In this document: piece after piece, positions 25,983 to 35,468 of the stretch | Layout: each line of letters opens with the position of its first letter | Numbering within the stretch: position 1 is the first letter of the stretch | Source of the DNA: an uncultured Bacteroidota bacterium | GTDB taxonomy: Bacteria > Bacteroidota > Bacteroidia > UKL13-3 | Reading direction: 5' to 3' | Assembly: GCA_903910445.1 (NCBI GenBank) | Contig: CAIVZR010000056.1 | Span: forward strand, 38,244-102,243 | Length of the DNA: 64,000 bases | Translations under genes and position numbers: made by a program | The notes under the pieces: generated by a model | Database searches by the model: none | What the model was told of the DNA's origin: nothing | What the model saw: only the letters and a program-made list of their open reading frames with translations

Positions 25983-27584
25983 ATGAATCATACAATGAAA
26001 GCCTTACTGCTTGCCATTTTGAGTAGTGTACTGCTTTGGATTGCATGGCCACCACATCAGCTGGGATGGTTAAGCTTTATCTCTTTTGTGCCATTGCTTT
26101 TTGTACATGAGATGTATCAACAAGCACAAATTGGGAAAGCAAAATTTCGTGGGCTTATCTATCTCTCCTTACTCCTATGGAATATATTCACCACTTGGTG
26201 GATTTGGAATGCTTCTCCTGGTGGTGCTGTGGCGGCCATTGTGCTCAATACCCTCATGATGAGTATCGTTTGGTGGCTCTTCGCTTATGCTGCACGTAAC
26301 TCAGGTCATTTTCTGCGTTACCTGTTTTTAATAAGCTTTTGGCTAGGCTATGAATGGCTGCATCTTAATTGGGAAATTACCTGGCCCTGGCTCGTTATAG
26401 GAAATGTTTTTGCCAATAATACTTTACTAATTCAATGGTATGAATACACCGGGCATCTGGGTGGAAGTGTATGGGTATTACTTGTGAATATTAGTTTGTA
26501 TCAACTTTTGAAAAAGTTTATTGAAAAAGAAGCTATTACTAAAAATATAATCTCAACCTCATTACTTATTGTGGTTCCAATTATTATCAGTGTTCTCATT
26601 CCTGTTTTTAATAATAACAAATCGCATGAAGGACCTGCTGTTGAAGCACTCATCATTCAACCCAATCTGGATCCCTATTCCGAAAAATTTAGTGATTCAG
26701 GAAATGCACTCAGTACCAACCAGCAAATAGAGCGCATGCTGAAGATGGCTGAAGAAAAAATTACCGATAAAACACAATTTGTAATTCTACCAGAAACAGC
26801 CTTGCAGGGAGGCATGAAGGAATCGGATTTAGAAAACGAAGAACTCATTCATCTTATTCGTTTGTTTGTAATAAAACATCCTGGAACATGCGTGGTCACT
26901 GGTGCGGATAGCTACAAGATTTTCACGGTAAAGGAATCAGAAACGGCACGACAAATGCGTGAATCCAATCGATTCATTGATTTTTATAATGCCGCTTTTA
27001 AGATTGATACCTCTTCAAGTATTGAAGTATATCATAAATCGCGCCTCGTTCCAGGCGTTGAGAAATTGCCATACCCATTTATTTTTGGAGGACTTGTTCA
27101 TTTGTTGAAACTTGATGCAGAAGCGGGTGGATTAGGAACACAATCAGAAGCTTCTGTTTTCAAGCATCGAGGCATTAAAGTAGCACCGCTCATCTGCTAT
27201 GAGAGTGTATTTGGTGGCTACGTAGAACATTTTGTAAAGAAAGATGCCAGTGTGTTTTTTGTGATTACCAATGATGGCTGGTGGGGCAATACCGATGGCT
27301 ATAAACAACATCTGCTTTATGGAAAACTGCGAAGCATCGAATTTCGCAAAGAGCTATTGCAATGTGCCAATACTGGAATCAGTGGTTTAATAAACACCGA
27401 TGGCATATTGACTGAAAAGGCTGATTGGTGGACACAACAAGCGCTCCTAGTTAATTTCCATCCCAATAATTCCAAAACATTTTATTCGGAATACGGCGAT
27501 TTTTTAGGCTGGCTAGGTGCTGCAATTAGTATCTCTATATTATTTTGGTTGATTGCAAAAGCTGCTGGGTATCGTAATAAATAA
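25983..27584 (+). CDS. lnt: Apolipoprotein N-acyltransferase
   Basis: A 533-residue inner-membrane enzyme that adds the third acyl chain to lipoproteins. Several N-terminal helices carry EWLHLNWEITWPWLVIGNVF and QWYEYTGHLGGSVWVLLVN, followed by a periplasmic nitrilase domain and a last helix. The catalytic triad is visible as Glu in VILPETALQG, Lys in HKSRLVPGVEKLP and Cys in APLICYESVFGGY; TNDGWWGNTDGYKQHL is also typical. This fits the many lipobox proteins in the window. It is 7 bases downstream of wecE and ends at a bidirectional terminator shared with icd. Confidence 0.94.
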   Translation: MNHTMKALLLAILSSVLLWIAWPPHQLGWLSFISFVPLLFVHEMYQQAQIGKAKFRGLIYLSLLLWNIFTTWWIWNASPGGAVAAIVLNTLMMSIVWWLFAYAARNSGHFLRYLFLISFWLGYEWLHLNWEITWPWLVIGNVFANNTLLIQWYEYTGHLGGSVWVLLVNISLYQLLKKFIEKEAITKNIISTSLLIVVPIIISVLIPVFNNNKSHEGPAVEALIIQPNLDPYSEKFSDSGNALSTNQQIERMLKMAEEKITDKTQFVILPETALQGGMKESDLENEELIHLIRLFVIKHPGTCVVTGADSYKIFTVKESETARQMRESNRFIDFYNAAFKIDTSSSIEVYHKSRLVPGVEKLPYPFIFGGLVHLLKLDAEAGGLGTQSEASVFKHRGIKVAPLICYESVFGGYVEHFVKKDASVFFVITNDGWWGNTDGYKQHLLYGKLRSIEFRKELLQCANTGISGLINTDGILTEKADWWTQQALLVNFHPNNSKTFYSEYGDFLGWLGAAISISILFWLIAKAAGYRNK

Positions 27585-27601
27585 AAAATATTGCTCACAA
27601 A

Positions 27602-27634
27602 AAAACCTGCATCCTATGAAAGAATGCAGGTTTT
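27602..27634. terminator. Bidirectional terminator between lnt and icd
   Basis: Arms AAAACCTGCAT (27602-27612) and ATGCAGGTTTT (27624-27634) enclose an 11-base loop, with A's on one side and T's on the other. It serves both convergent genes. Confidence 0.85.
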
Positions 27635-27656
27635 ATATAAATAGATGATTCTTAAA

Positions 27657-28889
27657 TTACATTCCCATTTTCGCTTTCAATCCAGCATCCAAAGCATCTA
27701 AGAATTCTTCAGTATATAAATAATGTTCTCCATGAGAAACTTTATTACCATGAATACATACAGCTAAATCCTTGGTCATCTTTCCACTCTCTACCACTTC
27801 CACACATACTTGTTCCAAAGCATTACAGAAGTTTACCAATTCTTGGTTTCCATCCAATTTTCCACGGAATTCCAAACCACGAGTCCAGGCAAAAATTGAT
27901 GCAATAGGATTCGTTGATGTAGGCTTTCCAGCTTGATGATCGCGATAGTGGCGCGTAACAGTACCATGTGCGGCTTCAGCCTCCATTGTTTTTCCATCAG
28001 GAGTAACCAAAGTAGAAGTCATTAATCCTAATGATCCGAATCCTTGTGCTACAGTATCTGATTGCACATCTCCATCATAATTTTTACAAGCCCATACAAA
28101 ATTACCGTTCCATTTTAAAGCAGAAGCAACCATATCATCGATAAGACGGTGCTCATAGGTGATTCCTGCTGCTTCAAATTTTATTTTGTATTCAGCTTGA
28201 TAAATTTCTTCGAATATGTCTTTGAATCTACCATCATATTTTTTCAAGATGGTGTTTTTAGTAGATAAGTATAAAGGCCATTTCTTTTGCAAAGCCGTGT
28301 TGAAACATGAATGAGCAAATCCTTTGATACTCTCATCGGTATTATACATTGCCATAGCAACTCCATCACTCTTGAAATTGTACACTTCAAATGATTGTGG
28401 CGCGCTTCCATCCTCAGGAGTGAAGCTTATGGTTAATTTACCTTTTCCTTTCGTTACAAAATCGGTAGCACGATATTGATCACCAAATGCGTGACGTCCA
28501 ATACAAATTGGAGCAGTCCAGTTAGGCACTAAACGGGGAACATTTTTACAAACAATGGGTTCGCGAAATACCGTTCCATCAAGAATATTACGAATGGTTC
28601 CATTCGGGCTCTTCCACATTTGTTTTAGCTTAAATTCAACTACACGAGCCTCATCAGGTGTAATGGTAGCGCATTTAATACCAACATTATATTGTTTGAT
28701 GGCTTCGGCTGCATCAATGGTAACTTGATCATTGGTGGCATCGCGATGTTCCATACCTAAATCGAAGTATTTAAGATCCAAATCAAGATATGGAAGTATT
28801 AATTTGTCTTTGATGGCTTTCCAAATGATTCGAGTCATTTCGTCGCCATCCATTTCTACAACGGGGTTTGCTACTTTTATTTTTTGCAT
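27657..28889 (-). CDS. icd: NADP-dependent isocitrate dehydrogenase, eukaryotic type
   Basis: A 410-residue TCA-cycle enzyme that oxidises isocitrate to 2-oxoglutarate. It is of the homodimeric type shared with eukaryotic cytosolic and mitochondrial enzymes, not the E. coli type. Motifs: [12 protein letters not shown], the substrate loop [60 protein letters not shown] split over two lines of the active site, GSLGLMTS and [12 protein letters not shown]. Length is typical. It has an exact -7 box upstream on its own strand. Confidence 0.95.
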   Translation of the reverse strand: MQKIKVANPVVEMDGDEMTRIIWKAIKDKLILPYLDLDLKYFDLGMEHRDATNDQVTIDAAEAIKQYNVGIKCATITPDEARVVEFKLKQMWKSPNGTIRNILDGTVFREPIVCKNVPRLVPNWTAPICIGRHAFGDQYRATDFVTKGKGKLTISFTPEDGSAPQSFEVYNFKSDGVAMAMYNTDESIKGFAHSCFNTALQKKWPLYLSTKNTILKKYDGRFKDIFEEIYQAEYKIKFEAAGITYEHRLIDDMVASALKWNGNFVWACKNYDGDVQSDTVAQGFGSLGLMTSTLVTPDGKTMEAEAAHGTVTRHYRDHQAGKPTSTNPIASIFAWTRGLEFRGKLDGNQELVNFCNALEQVCVEVVESGKMTKDLAVCIHGNKVSHGEHYLYTEEFLDALDAGLKAKMGM

Positions 28890-28923
28890 GATTAAAGAAA
28901 TTGTATCGTTTTTTAAGAGGGCG

Positions 28924-28931
28924 CAAAGATA
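28924..28931 (-). promoter_or_regulatory. Bacteroidota -7 box upstream of icd
   Basis: On the minus strand TATCTTTG is an exact match to TAnnTTTG, 34 bases before the icd start codon. No convincing -33 TTTG was found. Confidence 0.5.
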
Positions 28932-29003
28932 AAGTTAATTTCAGAATTGAAAGGGCTTCTGATTATAATCAGTAAAACTTAAACTTATTGAAACACGCAA
29001 GAA

Positions 29004-29789
29004 CTAACGCTCCTTCACTTTTTCAACAATCTTAAAAAATAGCGCTGGAATCCATTTCTTCACATAGTACAATATCACCTCAATGCGACCAACCAGAAGT
29101 TGCCGCTTCCCGCGAGCACTTGCCCTAACTACCTTAACTGCCAATGACTCTGGGGTAATTCCCTTCTTTTGTAAGTCATCCATCTGCCCATAAGGCTTGC
29201 CATCCTTGCCTAAAGCATTCTTTGAGATATTTGTTTTGACGCCCCCAGGACAAACCAATAGGGTATGAATATTAAATTGCTTGAGTTCGATTTGAAGTGT
29301 TTCAAAATAGCCCTGAAGTGCATGTTTGGAGGCCGCATAAGAACTCCTTTGCCAAAAACCAAATTTGCCCGACACACTCGAAATCACAATTATATTACCC
29401 GATTGTTGTGCTATCATGACAGGCATCACTTTCTTAGTTAGATACACCGTAGCAAAATAGTTTACTTTCATGATGCGCTCATCCACACTGAAATCGGTTT
29501 CATAGGCCATGCCACGCTGACTAATTCCAGCATTATTTACCAATACATCAATTGTATTATATTGAGCTAAAATCGCCCCAACCATGGCGTCCACGGCAGA
29601 ATAGTCGGTAACATCACAAACAAACATTTCGCAGGGACTTTTAATATTGGCTTTCACCCGTTGCAATTCGCCGATGTTTCGAGCACACAAAAGTACCGTG
29701 GCATTTTGAGCAGCAAATTCATAGGCCAAAGCCTCACCAATACCTGATGAGGCGCCCGTAATTAATACTGTTTTATTAGAAAAATACAC
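29004..29789 (-). CDS. Short-chain dehydrogenase/reductase
   Basis: A 261-residue classical SDR. The cofactor loop is GASSGIGEALAYEF (about 11-24), followed by LLCARN with an Arg suggesting NADPH, NNAGISQRG (about 89-97), the catalytic Ser in VISSVSGKFG, and Tyr-x3-Lys in SYAASKHALQGYFE. PGGVKTNIS follows. A hydrophobic/basic C-terminal helix (VILYYVKKWIPALFFKIVEKV) may anchor it to the membrane, as in related 11-beta-hydroxysteroid-dehydrogenase-like or DltE-like members. The substrate is unknown. It stands alone, divergent from the E2 gene. Confidence 0.88.
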   Translation of the reverse strand: MYFSNKTVLITGASSGIGEALAYEFAAQNATVLLCARNIGELQRVKANIKSPCEMFVCDVTDYSAVDAMVGAILAQYNTIDVLVNNAGISQRGMAYETDFSVDERIMKVNYFATVYLTKKVMPVMIAQQSGNIIVISSVSGKFGFWQRSSYAASKHALQGYFETLQIELKQFNIHTLLVCPGGVKTNISKNALGKDGKPYGQMDDLQKKGITPESLAVKVVRASARGKRQLLVGRIEVILYYVKKWIPALFFKIVEKVKER

Positions 29790-29944
29790 GAGGCTAAATT
29801 ACAATTTTTTGGCAACCCTACTCCGAAAAAGGAAGGTTGTCATGATTTTCTTTTTCAATTGTTTTAATTGCGATAATACATATAGATCAATTGAACTTCA
29901 TAACAATAATCTCATTTGTATTATATCCTTCAAATCCTTCTTAT

Positions 29945-29976
29945 TTTGGCATAGCTTTGACAAAAGTGTACCTTTG
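29945..29976 (+). promoter_or_regulatory. Complete Bacteroidota promoter for the E2-fdtA-fdtC unit
   Basis: TTTG at 29945-29948, a 20-base spacer and TACCTTTG at 29969-29976 match both consensus boxes exactly with correct spacing. The ATG at 30003 leaves a leader of about 20 bases. Confidence 0.7.
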
Positions 29977-30002
29977 CGCAAAAGCGAATAGCCACAGATC
30001 TC

Positions 30003-31127
30003 ATGTTAGAAATTAAAGTACCCGCAGTAGGTGAATCCATCAGTGAAGTAACCGTTGGAAAATATTACAAAAAAGAAGGTGATACCGTGCAAATGGATGA
30101 AGTAATTGCCGAATTTGAATCGGATAAAGCAACCTTCGAATTGAATGCCCCTGTGGCTGGTACCATTACTAAATTAACTGCAAGTGAAGGTGATACCATT
30201 GCCGTTGGTGCGATAATCTGTATCTTAAATACTGATGATGTGGTTGCTCCCACTGCCGATACTTCTAGCAACGAATCAATAAAAAACACTCCTGCCGAAA
30301 AGCCCGCTGCAAAAGCCCCCGAAGCTAAAGTTGAAATTAACAAGCAGGCACCTAAACCAGCATCTGCTCCAAAATCAGAAATGAATTTTGATAAGCAAGT
30401 AGGGTTTCAAAATAATGATCTAAAGTTTCGTGGGGTGCGTGTGGAGCGCATGAGTAGTTTACGCAAGACCATTAGCAGAAGACTCGTGGCCGTAAAAAAT
30501 GAGACTGCCATGCTCACTACATTCAATGAAGTAGACATGAAACCAATCATGGATTTGCGTGCACGCTACAAAGATTTATTTAAAGAAAAACATGGGGTTG
30601 GATTAGGATTTATGTCCTTCTTCACCAAGGCTTGTTGTGAAGCGTTACAGGCTTTCCCATCAGTGAATGCGCAACTCGAAAATGAGAACATCGTATATTA
30701 TGATTACTGCGATGTGAGTATTGCCGTGAGCACCGAAAAAGGTTTGGTAGTTCCAGTTTTACGTAATGCACAAAAACTTACGATGCCCGAAATTGAGAAA
30801 GAAATTTTGAATATGGCAGGGAAGGCTCGCGATGGCAAACTTACCATTGAAGAGATGACGGGAGGAACATTCACCATCACCAATGGTGGCGTGTTTGGCA
30901 GTATGCTATCAACCCCCATTCTCAATTCACCCCAATCGGCTATTTTAGGAATGCATAATATTGTTGAACGTGCAGTTGTTCGCGACGGACAAATTATTAT
31001 TCGTCCAATCATGTATGTGGCTTTGAGTTACGATCATCGTATTATCGATGGAAAAGAAAGTGTAGGATTTTTAGTTAAAGTAAAACAAATTCTCGAAAAC
31101 CCAGAACGCTTACTTCTGGAGGTTTAA
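30003..31127 (+). CDS. 2-oxoacid dehydrogenase E2 acyltransferase lacking a visible subunit-binding domain
   Basis: A 374-residue E2 component, most like dihydrolipoamide succinyltransferase. The lipoyl domain (1-77) has the modified Lys42 in ESDKATFEL. An Ala/Pro/Lys-rich linker (about 78-130) runs straight into the catalytic domain (about 140-374), which ends with [16 protein letters not shown] containing the catalytic His. The short peripheral subunit-binding domain that normally holds E1/E3 (a P-x-A-R-x-x-A type helix pair between linker and catalytic core) is not visible, and the protein is about 30-40 residues shorter than usual. No E1 or E3 gene is adjacent. Its TAA overlaps the fdtA ATG by one base, an unusual pairing of central metabolism with sugar modification. 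Confidence 0.85.
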   Translation: MLEIKVPAVGESISEVTVGKYYKKEGDTVQMDEVIAEFESDKATFELNAPVAGTITKLTASEGDTIAVGAIICILNTDDVVAPTADTSSNESIKNTPAEKPAAKAPEAKVEINKQAPKPASAPKSEMNFDKQVGFQNNDLKFRGVRVERMSSLRKTISRRLVAVKNETAMLTTFNEVDMKPIMDLRARYKDLFKEKHGVGLGFMSFFTKACCEALQAFPSVNAQLENENIVYYDYCDVSIAVSTEKGLVVPVLRNAQKLTMPEIEKEILNMAGKARDGKLTIEEMTGGTFTITNGGVFGSMLSTPILNSPQSAILGMHNIVERAVVRDGQIIIRPIMYVALSYDHRIIDGKESVGFLVKVKQILENPERLLLEV

Positions 31128-31555
31128 TGGCTGTAAACAACAACCTACGTATGACTGAAAAAAAAGAACCTTATCTCATCGAATTGAAAGCCATTGGCGC
31201 TCCTGAGATTGGATACATCTCGATTGCCGAATCGCTTCAAACAATACCATTCGATATTAAACGTGTTTTTTGGAGCTATTATACACCACAGATGATTACA
31301 CGTGGCCGACATGCACACCATCAATTGGAGCAAGTGCTGGTGGCTGTTTCTGGAAGAATTGTAGTAACCAATGAATCACAAGCTGGAGATACCACAGTTC
31401 ATATTCTTGAAAACCCAAATATCGGTTTATACATCCCACCAATGTACTGGCATGTAATGCAATTTAGCCATAATGCTGTGATGCTAAGCCTAGCCTCAGC
31501 CGATTATAACGAAAAAGATTATATACGCGATTACGATGAATTCAAAAACAATTAG
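31127..31555 (+). CDS. fdtA: dTDP-6-deoxy-hexulose 3,4-ketoisomerase (cupin)
   Basis: A 142-residue single-domain cupin of the FdtA/QdtA/WlaRB group, which moves the keto group of dTDP-4-keto-6-deoxyglucose to C3 ahead of 3-amino-sugar formation. Visible motifs are IPFDIKRVFWSYYTP, GRHAHHQLEQVLVAVSGRI (the His cluster of the active site) and LYIPPMYWHVMQFS. It overlaps the preceding E2 stop by one base and the next gene by 20 bases. An alternative start is ATG 31151. The matching 3-aminotransferase (FdtB type) is not next to it; the only sugar transaminase in the window is the 4-amino type at 24791. Confidence 0.88.
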   Translation: MAVNNNLRMTEKKEPYLIELKAIGAPEIGYISIAESLQTIPFDIKRVFWSYYTPQMITRGRHAHHQLEQVLVAVSGRIVVTNESQAGDTTVHILENPNIGLYIPPMYWHVMQFSHNAVMLSLASADYNEKDYIRDYDEFKNN

Positions 31556-32102
31556 TGTTCATAGTACTGCCCTTGTTGCTACTTCTCAAATAGGAGATGG
31601 TACAAGAATTTGGGCCTTTGTAAATATTTTAGAAGGAGCACGTATTGGAGCGCAATGCAATATTTGTGATCATTGCTTCATAGAGAATGATGTGCTAATC
31701 GGAAATCATGTCACTTTAAAATGCGGCATCTATCTTTGGGATGGAATTACCATTGAAGATAATGCGTTTATCGGACCCAATGTAGTATTCACCAACGATG
31801 TTCGCCCAAGAAGCCAACAATATAAAATGGCCGAACGCACCCATATTGGTATGGGAGCTTCTTTAGGGGCCAACTCCACCCTACTTGCTGGTGTTACGAT
31901 TGGAAAATATGCGATGACCGGCATCGCATCGGTAGTTACTCGAGATGTTCCTGATTATGCTTTGGTATATGGGAATCCAGCTAAACAGCATGGCTGGGTT
32001 GATAAAGAAGGTAACAAACTCGTTAAAGTTTCTGATGGAAAATGGAAAAGTATTCATGATGAATATTTTATAGAGAATAACGGAATCCTGACTCCTCAAT
32101 AG
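31536..32102 (+). CDS. Hexapeptide-repeat sugar N-acetyltransferase (FdtC-like)
   Basis: A 188-residue left-handed beta-helix acyltransferase. Hexapeptide repeats run from about residue 12 to 145 (GDGTRIWAFVNILEGARIGAQCNICDHC, split by turns), with the conserved GPNVVFTNDVRPRS loop and TLLAGVTIGKYAMTGIASVVTRDVPDYALVYGNPAK. This is the pattern of enzymes that acetylate the 3-amino group of dTDP-Fuc3N or dTDP-Qui3N. It overlaps fdtA by 20 bases, so the two clearly act together. The exact sugar isomer is not predictable from sequence. Confidence 0.87.
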   Translation: MNSKTISVHSTALVATSQIGDGTRIWAFVNILEGARIGAQCNICDHCFIENDVLIGNHVTLKCGIYLWDGITIEDNAFIGPNVVFTNDVRPRSQQYKMAERTHIGMGASLGANSTLLAGVTIGKYAMTGIASVVTRDVPDYALVYGNPAKQHGWVDKEGNKLVKVSDGKWKSIHDEYFIENNGILTPQ

Positions 32103-32107
32103 TATTC

Positions 32108-33655
32108 ATGATGAGAATAAAATGGTGGTGGTATTTTGTCCCTTTACTCCTATTGCAATTGCCATTTGCCTTCAGTTCCATGTGTGTATGGGATAGTGCT
32201 GTACAACAACATTTATATGATTCAAATAATTTCTCGAGTGCAAAAAAATTATTCTTCGATAGCAGCGTGCCATTAAGCTACTATGAAATGCGCGCTGTGG
32301 CAATCTTGCCTCAGTATCTAATCATTTTCAAAATACTTTCAATTTTAATTTTTGGTATCACTGCACTGGTTACTTCCAAAGTACTCCTTCATAATACCTC
32401 ACTAACTCACTTTGAAGTTTATTTCGTTTGTGTTGGTAGTTTCTTCTTCCCAAGTTATGCGATGTGGCAACATATTATCATGTTTCCATATTATGTTTCG
32501 ATGCTGGCATTTACGATGGGTGTTGCAGGTTTTATGCATTCTCAATACACCGAAAAAAAAGGATTTGCTGTGCTTTCTGTTTTCTTTTTTTTAGTAGCAT
32601 TTAATATTCAATCATTCCTGGTTTATTATGTGGCCTTGATGTTTTGTTTTTTCCTGTTTAAGAAACATGAATCCGAGGCCTGGTTCCAGCGTGTCATAGG
32701 TTTTATAAAAACATTCTGGTTCTTTGTTGCACTGCCCTTCTTGTATTATATCTTCATCAATTCCTTCTTCCCTCGAGCTGGATTTTATAAAGAAGACGGC
32801 TATAATACCATCTCATTGCATGGAATGCAACCCATTAATGAACTGGCCAAAAGCCTGGTAAACACGAGCCTCACTCCTTTTGTGAATGCGTTTCATTTTT
32901 TGAAAAGCGATCCAATTAGTGGTGCAATTTATATTGGAATAGCGATGCTGTTAACCATTGGAATAGCATTAAAAATCAAATCTGTTTCAATCGAAAAAAT
33001 TAATTTCAAATTGCTAATCACCGCATTGATTTTAGCAGTTTTCGCCATTCTCCCTTACGCCTTGGTGGGCAAGCACGTATCTACTCATGGTTATGAAACA
33101 AGGCATTCATTACTCATGCATACCCCTTTGTTGATTGCCCTGGTGGTGGCTTTCCGGCTTTTTGGTTCCTATGCGCGAATCTTAACATTTGCCTTTTTAG
33201 GATTTAGCTTTTTCATGTACCTACAACATGCCATTCAATGGGAGAATCGATTTGGTAAGTACCAAGCCATCTCATTAAAACTTGAATCGAATGAGCAAGC
33301 CAAACAATCCAATATTGTTTTCCTTACAGAAACAAATCATGAATGGGCTATGAATGAATATTTGCGTTTTTATGAATGTAATATGCTACTTAAAGATGCT
33401 TTTAAAAATGAACAGCGATTCGGTATCAATGACGAAAGCGTAGCTCACGATGAGGCCTTGGCAAATACCTATATTCAAAAATATTTGAAATACAAGAAGA
33501 GCTTGTTCTTCAATGATTTTACAGCACCTGCAATGCGCTGTGATCTAACAATAACCGAGCAGCCATCGGAAGATGCCATTGTGTTTTTGAATTCGCTAAC
33601 CGCTCCCGTACGCGGGCAATACTATGCGAATTTTATCAGCCTGAGGTCAAAGTAA
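32108..33655 (+). CDS. Unrecognised polytopic membrane protein
   Basis: I do not recognise this 515-residue protein. It has about ten to eleven hydrophobic helices across residues 5-420, an early loop with CVWDSAVQQHLYD, a GKHVSTHGYETRHSLLMHTP loop, and a hydrophilic C-terminal domain of about 120 residues. The two-part layout (membrane body, soluble tail) and the position 5 bases after the FdtC-like gene suggest a lipid-linked-sugar transferase or a polysaccharide export/modification protein, but no catalytic motif can be pointed to. It starts with tandem ATGs at 32108 and 32111. Confidence 0.75.
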   Translation: MMRIKWWWYFVPLLLLQLPFAFSSMCVWDSAVQQHLYDSNNFSSAKKLFFDSSVPLSYYEMRAVAILPQYLIIFKILSILIFGITALVTSKVLLHNTSLTHFEVYFVCVGSFFFPSYAMWQHIIMFPYYVSMLAFTMGVAGFMHSQYTEKKGFAVLSVFFFLVAFNIQSFLVYYVALMFCFFLFKKHESEAWFQRVIGFIKTFWFFVALPFLYYIFINSFFPRAGFYKEDGYNTISLHGMQPINELAKSLVNTSLTPFVNAFHFLKSDPISGAIYIGIAMLLTIGIALKIKSVSIEKINFKLLITALILAVFAILPYALVGKHVSTHGYETRHSLLMHTPLLIALVVAFRLFGSYARILTFAFLGFSFFMYLQHAIQWENRFGKYQAISLKLESNEQAKQSNIVFLTETNHEWAMNEYLRFYECNMLLKDAFKNEQRFGINDESVAHDEALANTYIQKYLKYKKSLFFNDFTAPAMRCDLTITEQPSEDAIVFLNSLTAPVRGQYYANFISLRSK

Positions 33656-33674
33656 CAACCTTTAGCACAATCCT

Positions 33675-33705
33675 TTTGAAATGAGCCTTCAATGCCGTAT
33701 TTTTG
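33675..33705 (+). promoter_or_regulatory. Complete Bacteroidota promoter for the TPR lipoprotein operon
   Basis: TTTG at 33675-33678, a 19-base spacer and TATTTTTG at 33698-33705 match both boxes exactly. The start codon (TTG) at 33730 leaves a leader of under 20 bases. Confidence 0.7.
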
Positions 33706-33729
33706 ATTCGTTAATTCAAACCCAATTTC

Positions 33730-35466
33730 TTGAAAGCCATTCGCCTTTTACCCTTCCTTTTGCTGTTGATTCTCTTGGCATGCAAAACTCAGCAAGTGGC
33801 TACCTCTAAAGGAAAAAATCCCCCTCAAAATAATCGGCTTAAAGAAAGTGATCAGCGTGCCTTTGATGCTGCCTTCTATGAAGGAAACAAACAAATGATT
33901 TTGGGCAATAATAATGATGCTATCAGCTATTTCAAGAGATGCGTGGTACTCGACCCTAAAAACGATGCCACCCTTTATTTATTAGCCAAAGTTTATAACC
34001 TAACACATCAGTTTGGGGTTTCGCTCCCTTATGCTCAGGAAGCAGGAAAGCTCAATGATAAAAATGTATGGTATCAACTGCTCATTGCCGATGATTTAAA
34101 TAAGACCGACAAATCGGCGGAAGCCGCAAAAGCCTACGAGAATATCGCTGATAAATTCAAGACTTACGAAACCTATTATTTTGATGCATCAGAGAATTAT
34201 ATCATCACCAAGAAGTTTAATGATGCCTTAAGATGCCTCGATAAGCTTGAAAAGATAAGTGGAGTGAATGAAGAAATATCTTTCAAGAAAGAAGATTTAT
34301 TTATCAAGCTCTCTAAAAAGGATGCTGCAATAAGTGAGATGCAAAAATTAATTGCTGCATTCCCCAACCGCTCCCGATATAAAGTAGCGCTTGCCGAAAT
34401 TTATTTTGGATTTAAGGAAGAAGACAAAGCCAACGAAGTACTGAAAAAAGTATTGGCTACTGAACCCAAAATGCCTGAAGCACATTTATTACTTGCCAGT
34501 ATATATCGTAATAAAGGGGAGAATGAGAAATCATTTCAGGAATTGAAAATCGTTTTTGAAAATCCGGATGCAGAAATTAGAAAAAAATTGGAAATACTAT
34601 CATCTTATATTCCTGTGATGGATCGCAGTGCCACCACAAAATCGAATACCAAGGAGTTGGGGGCGCTGCTTGTAAAAGCGCATCCGGAAGATGAAGCTTG
34701 TAATATGATTTATGCTGATATCCTCTATTATGATGAACAGTATCTTGAAGCAAAACATTATTACTTGTTGGTACTAAAAAGCAATCAGAGCAACTTCAGC
34801 ATGTGGCAAAATTTAATCCAATGTGAAGATCAGCTTAAAAACTATGAAGCAGCACGTGGCCACTCGGAAGATGCTATTGAAGCATTCCCATCTCAGACAG
34901 TTTTTTATTATTACAAGGCCCATTTTGCGCAACTTCTAAAAGATTATACTACTGCTTCTGCAACTGCAAAAATTGGTTATGAAATGGGCTCCGATAAAAC
35001 CCAGTTGCTCATACAATTACTCTCCATTATGGGAGATGCGAACAACGAACTAAAAAACTTTGCTGCAAGTGATGACGCTTTTGATAAAATTCTGGAATTA
35101 GATCCTGCCAACTTAGAAACCTTAAACAATTATTCTTACTATTTATCGTTAAGAAAAGAGAAACTGGAAAAGGCCGAACAGATGTCGAAGAAAACTTTGG
35201 ATATTGACCCTAAGAATGCTTCATATCTCGATACCTATGGCTGGATCTTATATCAAGAGAAGAAATTTGCTGAGGCGAAAATGTATTTAGAAAAAGCATT
35301 GGAACAACAGCCTAAAAACAGTGTACTCAATGAACATTTGGGCGATGTGTATTTTCAATTGCATCAAACAGAGAGTGCACTGGTTTATTGGAAAATTGCT
35401 CGCGATCATGGAAATACATCGCAAAGTCTGAATCAAAAAATTAATACTGGAAAACTTATAGAATAA
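33730..35466 (+). CDS. TPR-repeat outer-membrane lipoprotein
   Basis: A 578-residue lipoprotein. The TTG at 33730 is taken as start because it alone gives a complete lipoprotein signal peptide (MKAIRLLPFLLLLILLACK, lipobox LLAC), and it lies just downstream of a perfect promoter. After a short linker the protein is built of tetratricopeptide-like helix pairs, for example ALRCLDKLEKISG, ANEVLKKVLATEPKMPEAHL, LETLNNYSYYLSLRKEK and ASYLDTYGWILYQEKKFAEA. TPR lipoproteins act as scaffolds; the fixed neighbourhood with DUF4292 and an EnvC-like protein suggests a cell-envelope role. DUF4292 follows after 2 bases. Confidence 0.88.
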   Translation: MKAIRLLPFLLLLILLACKTQQVATSKGKNPPQNNRLKESDQRAFDAAFYEGNKQMILGNNNDAISYFKRCVVLDPKNDATLYLLAKVYNLTHQFGVSLPYAQEAGKLNDKNVWYQLLIADDLNKTDKSAEAAKAYENIADKFKTYETYYFDASENYIITKKFNDALRCLDKLEKISGVNEEISFKKEDLFIKLSKKDAAISEMQKLIAAFPNRSRYKVALAEIYFGFKEEDKANEVLKKVLATEPKMPEAHLLLASIYRNKGENEKSFQELKIVFENPDAEIRKKLEILSSYIPVMDRSATTKSNTKELGALLVKAHPEDEACNMIYADILYYDEQYLEAKHYYLLVLKSNQSNFSMWQNLIQCEDQLKNYEAARGHSEDAIEAFPSQTVFYYYKAHFAQLLKDYTTASATAKIGYEMGSDKTQLLIQLLSIMGDANNELKNFAASDDAFDKILELDPANLETLNNYSYYLSLRKEKLEKAEQMSKKTLDIDPKNASYLDTYGWILYQEKKFAEAKMYLEKALEQQPKNSVLNEHLGDVYFQLHQTESALVYWKIARDHGNTSQSLNQKINTGKLIE

Positions 35467-35468
35467 TC

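Noticed and set aside
29790..30002. A 60-residue open frame before the E2 gene
   Set aside because: It overlaps a perfect promoter and has no recognisable features.
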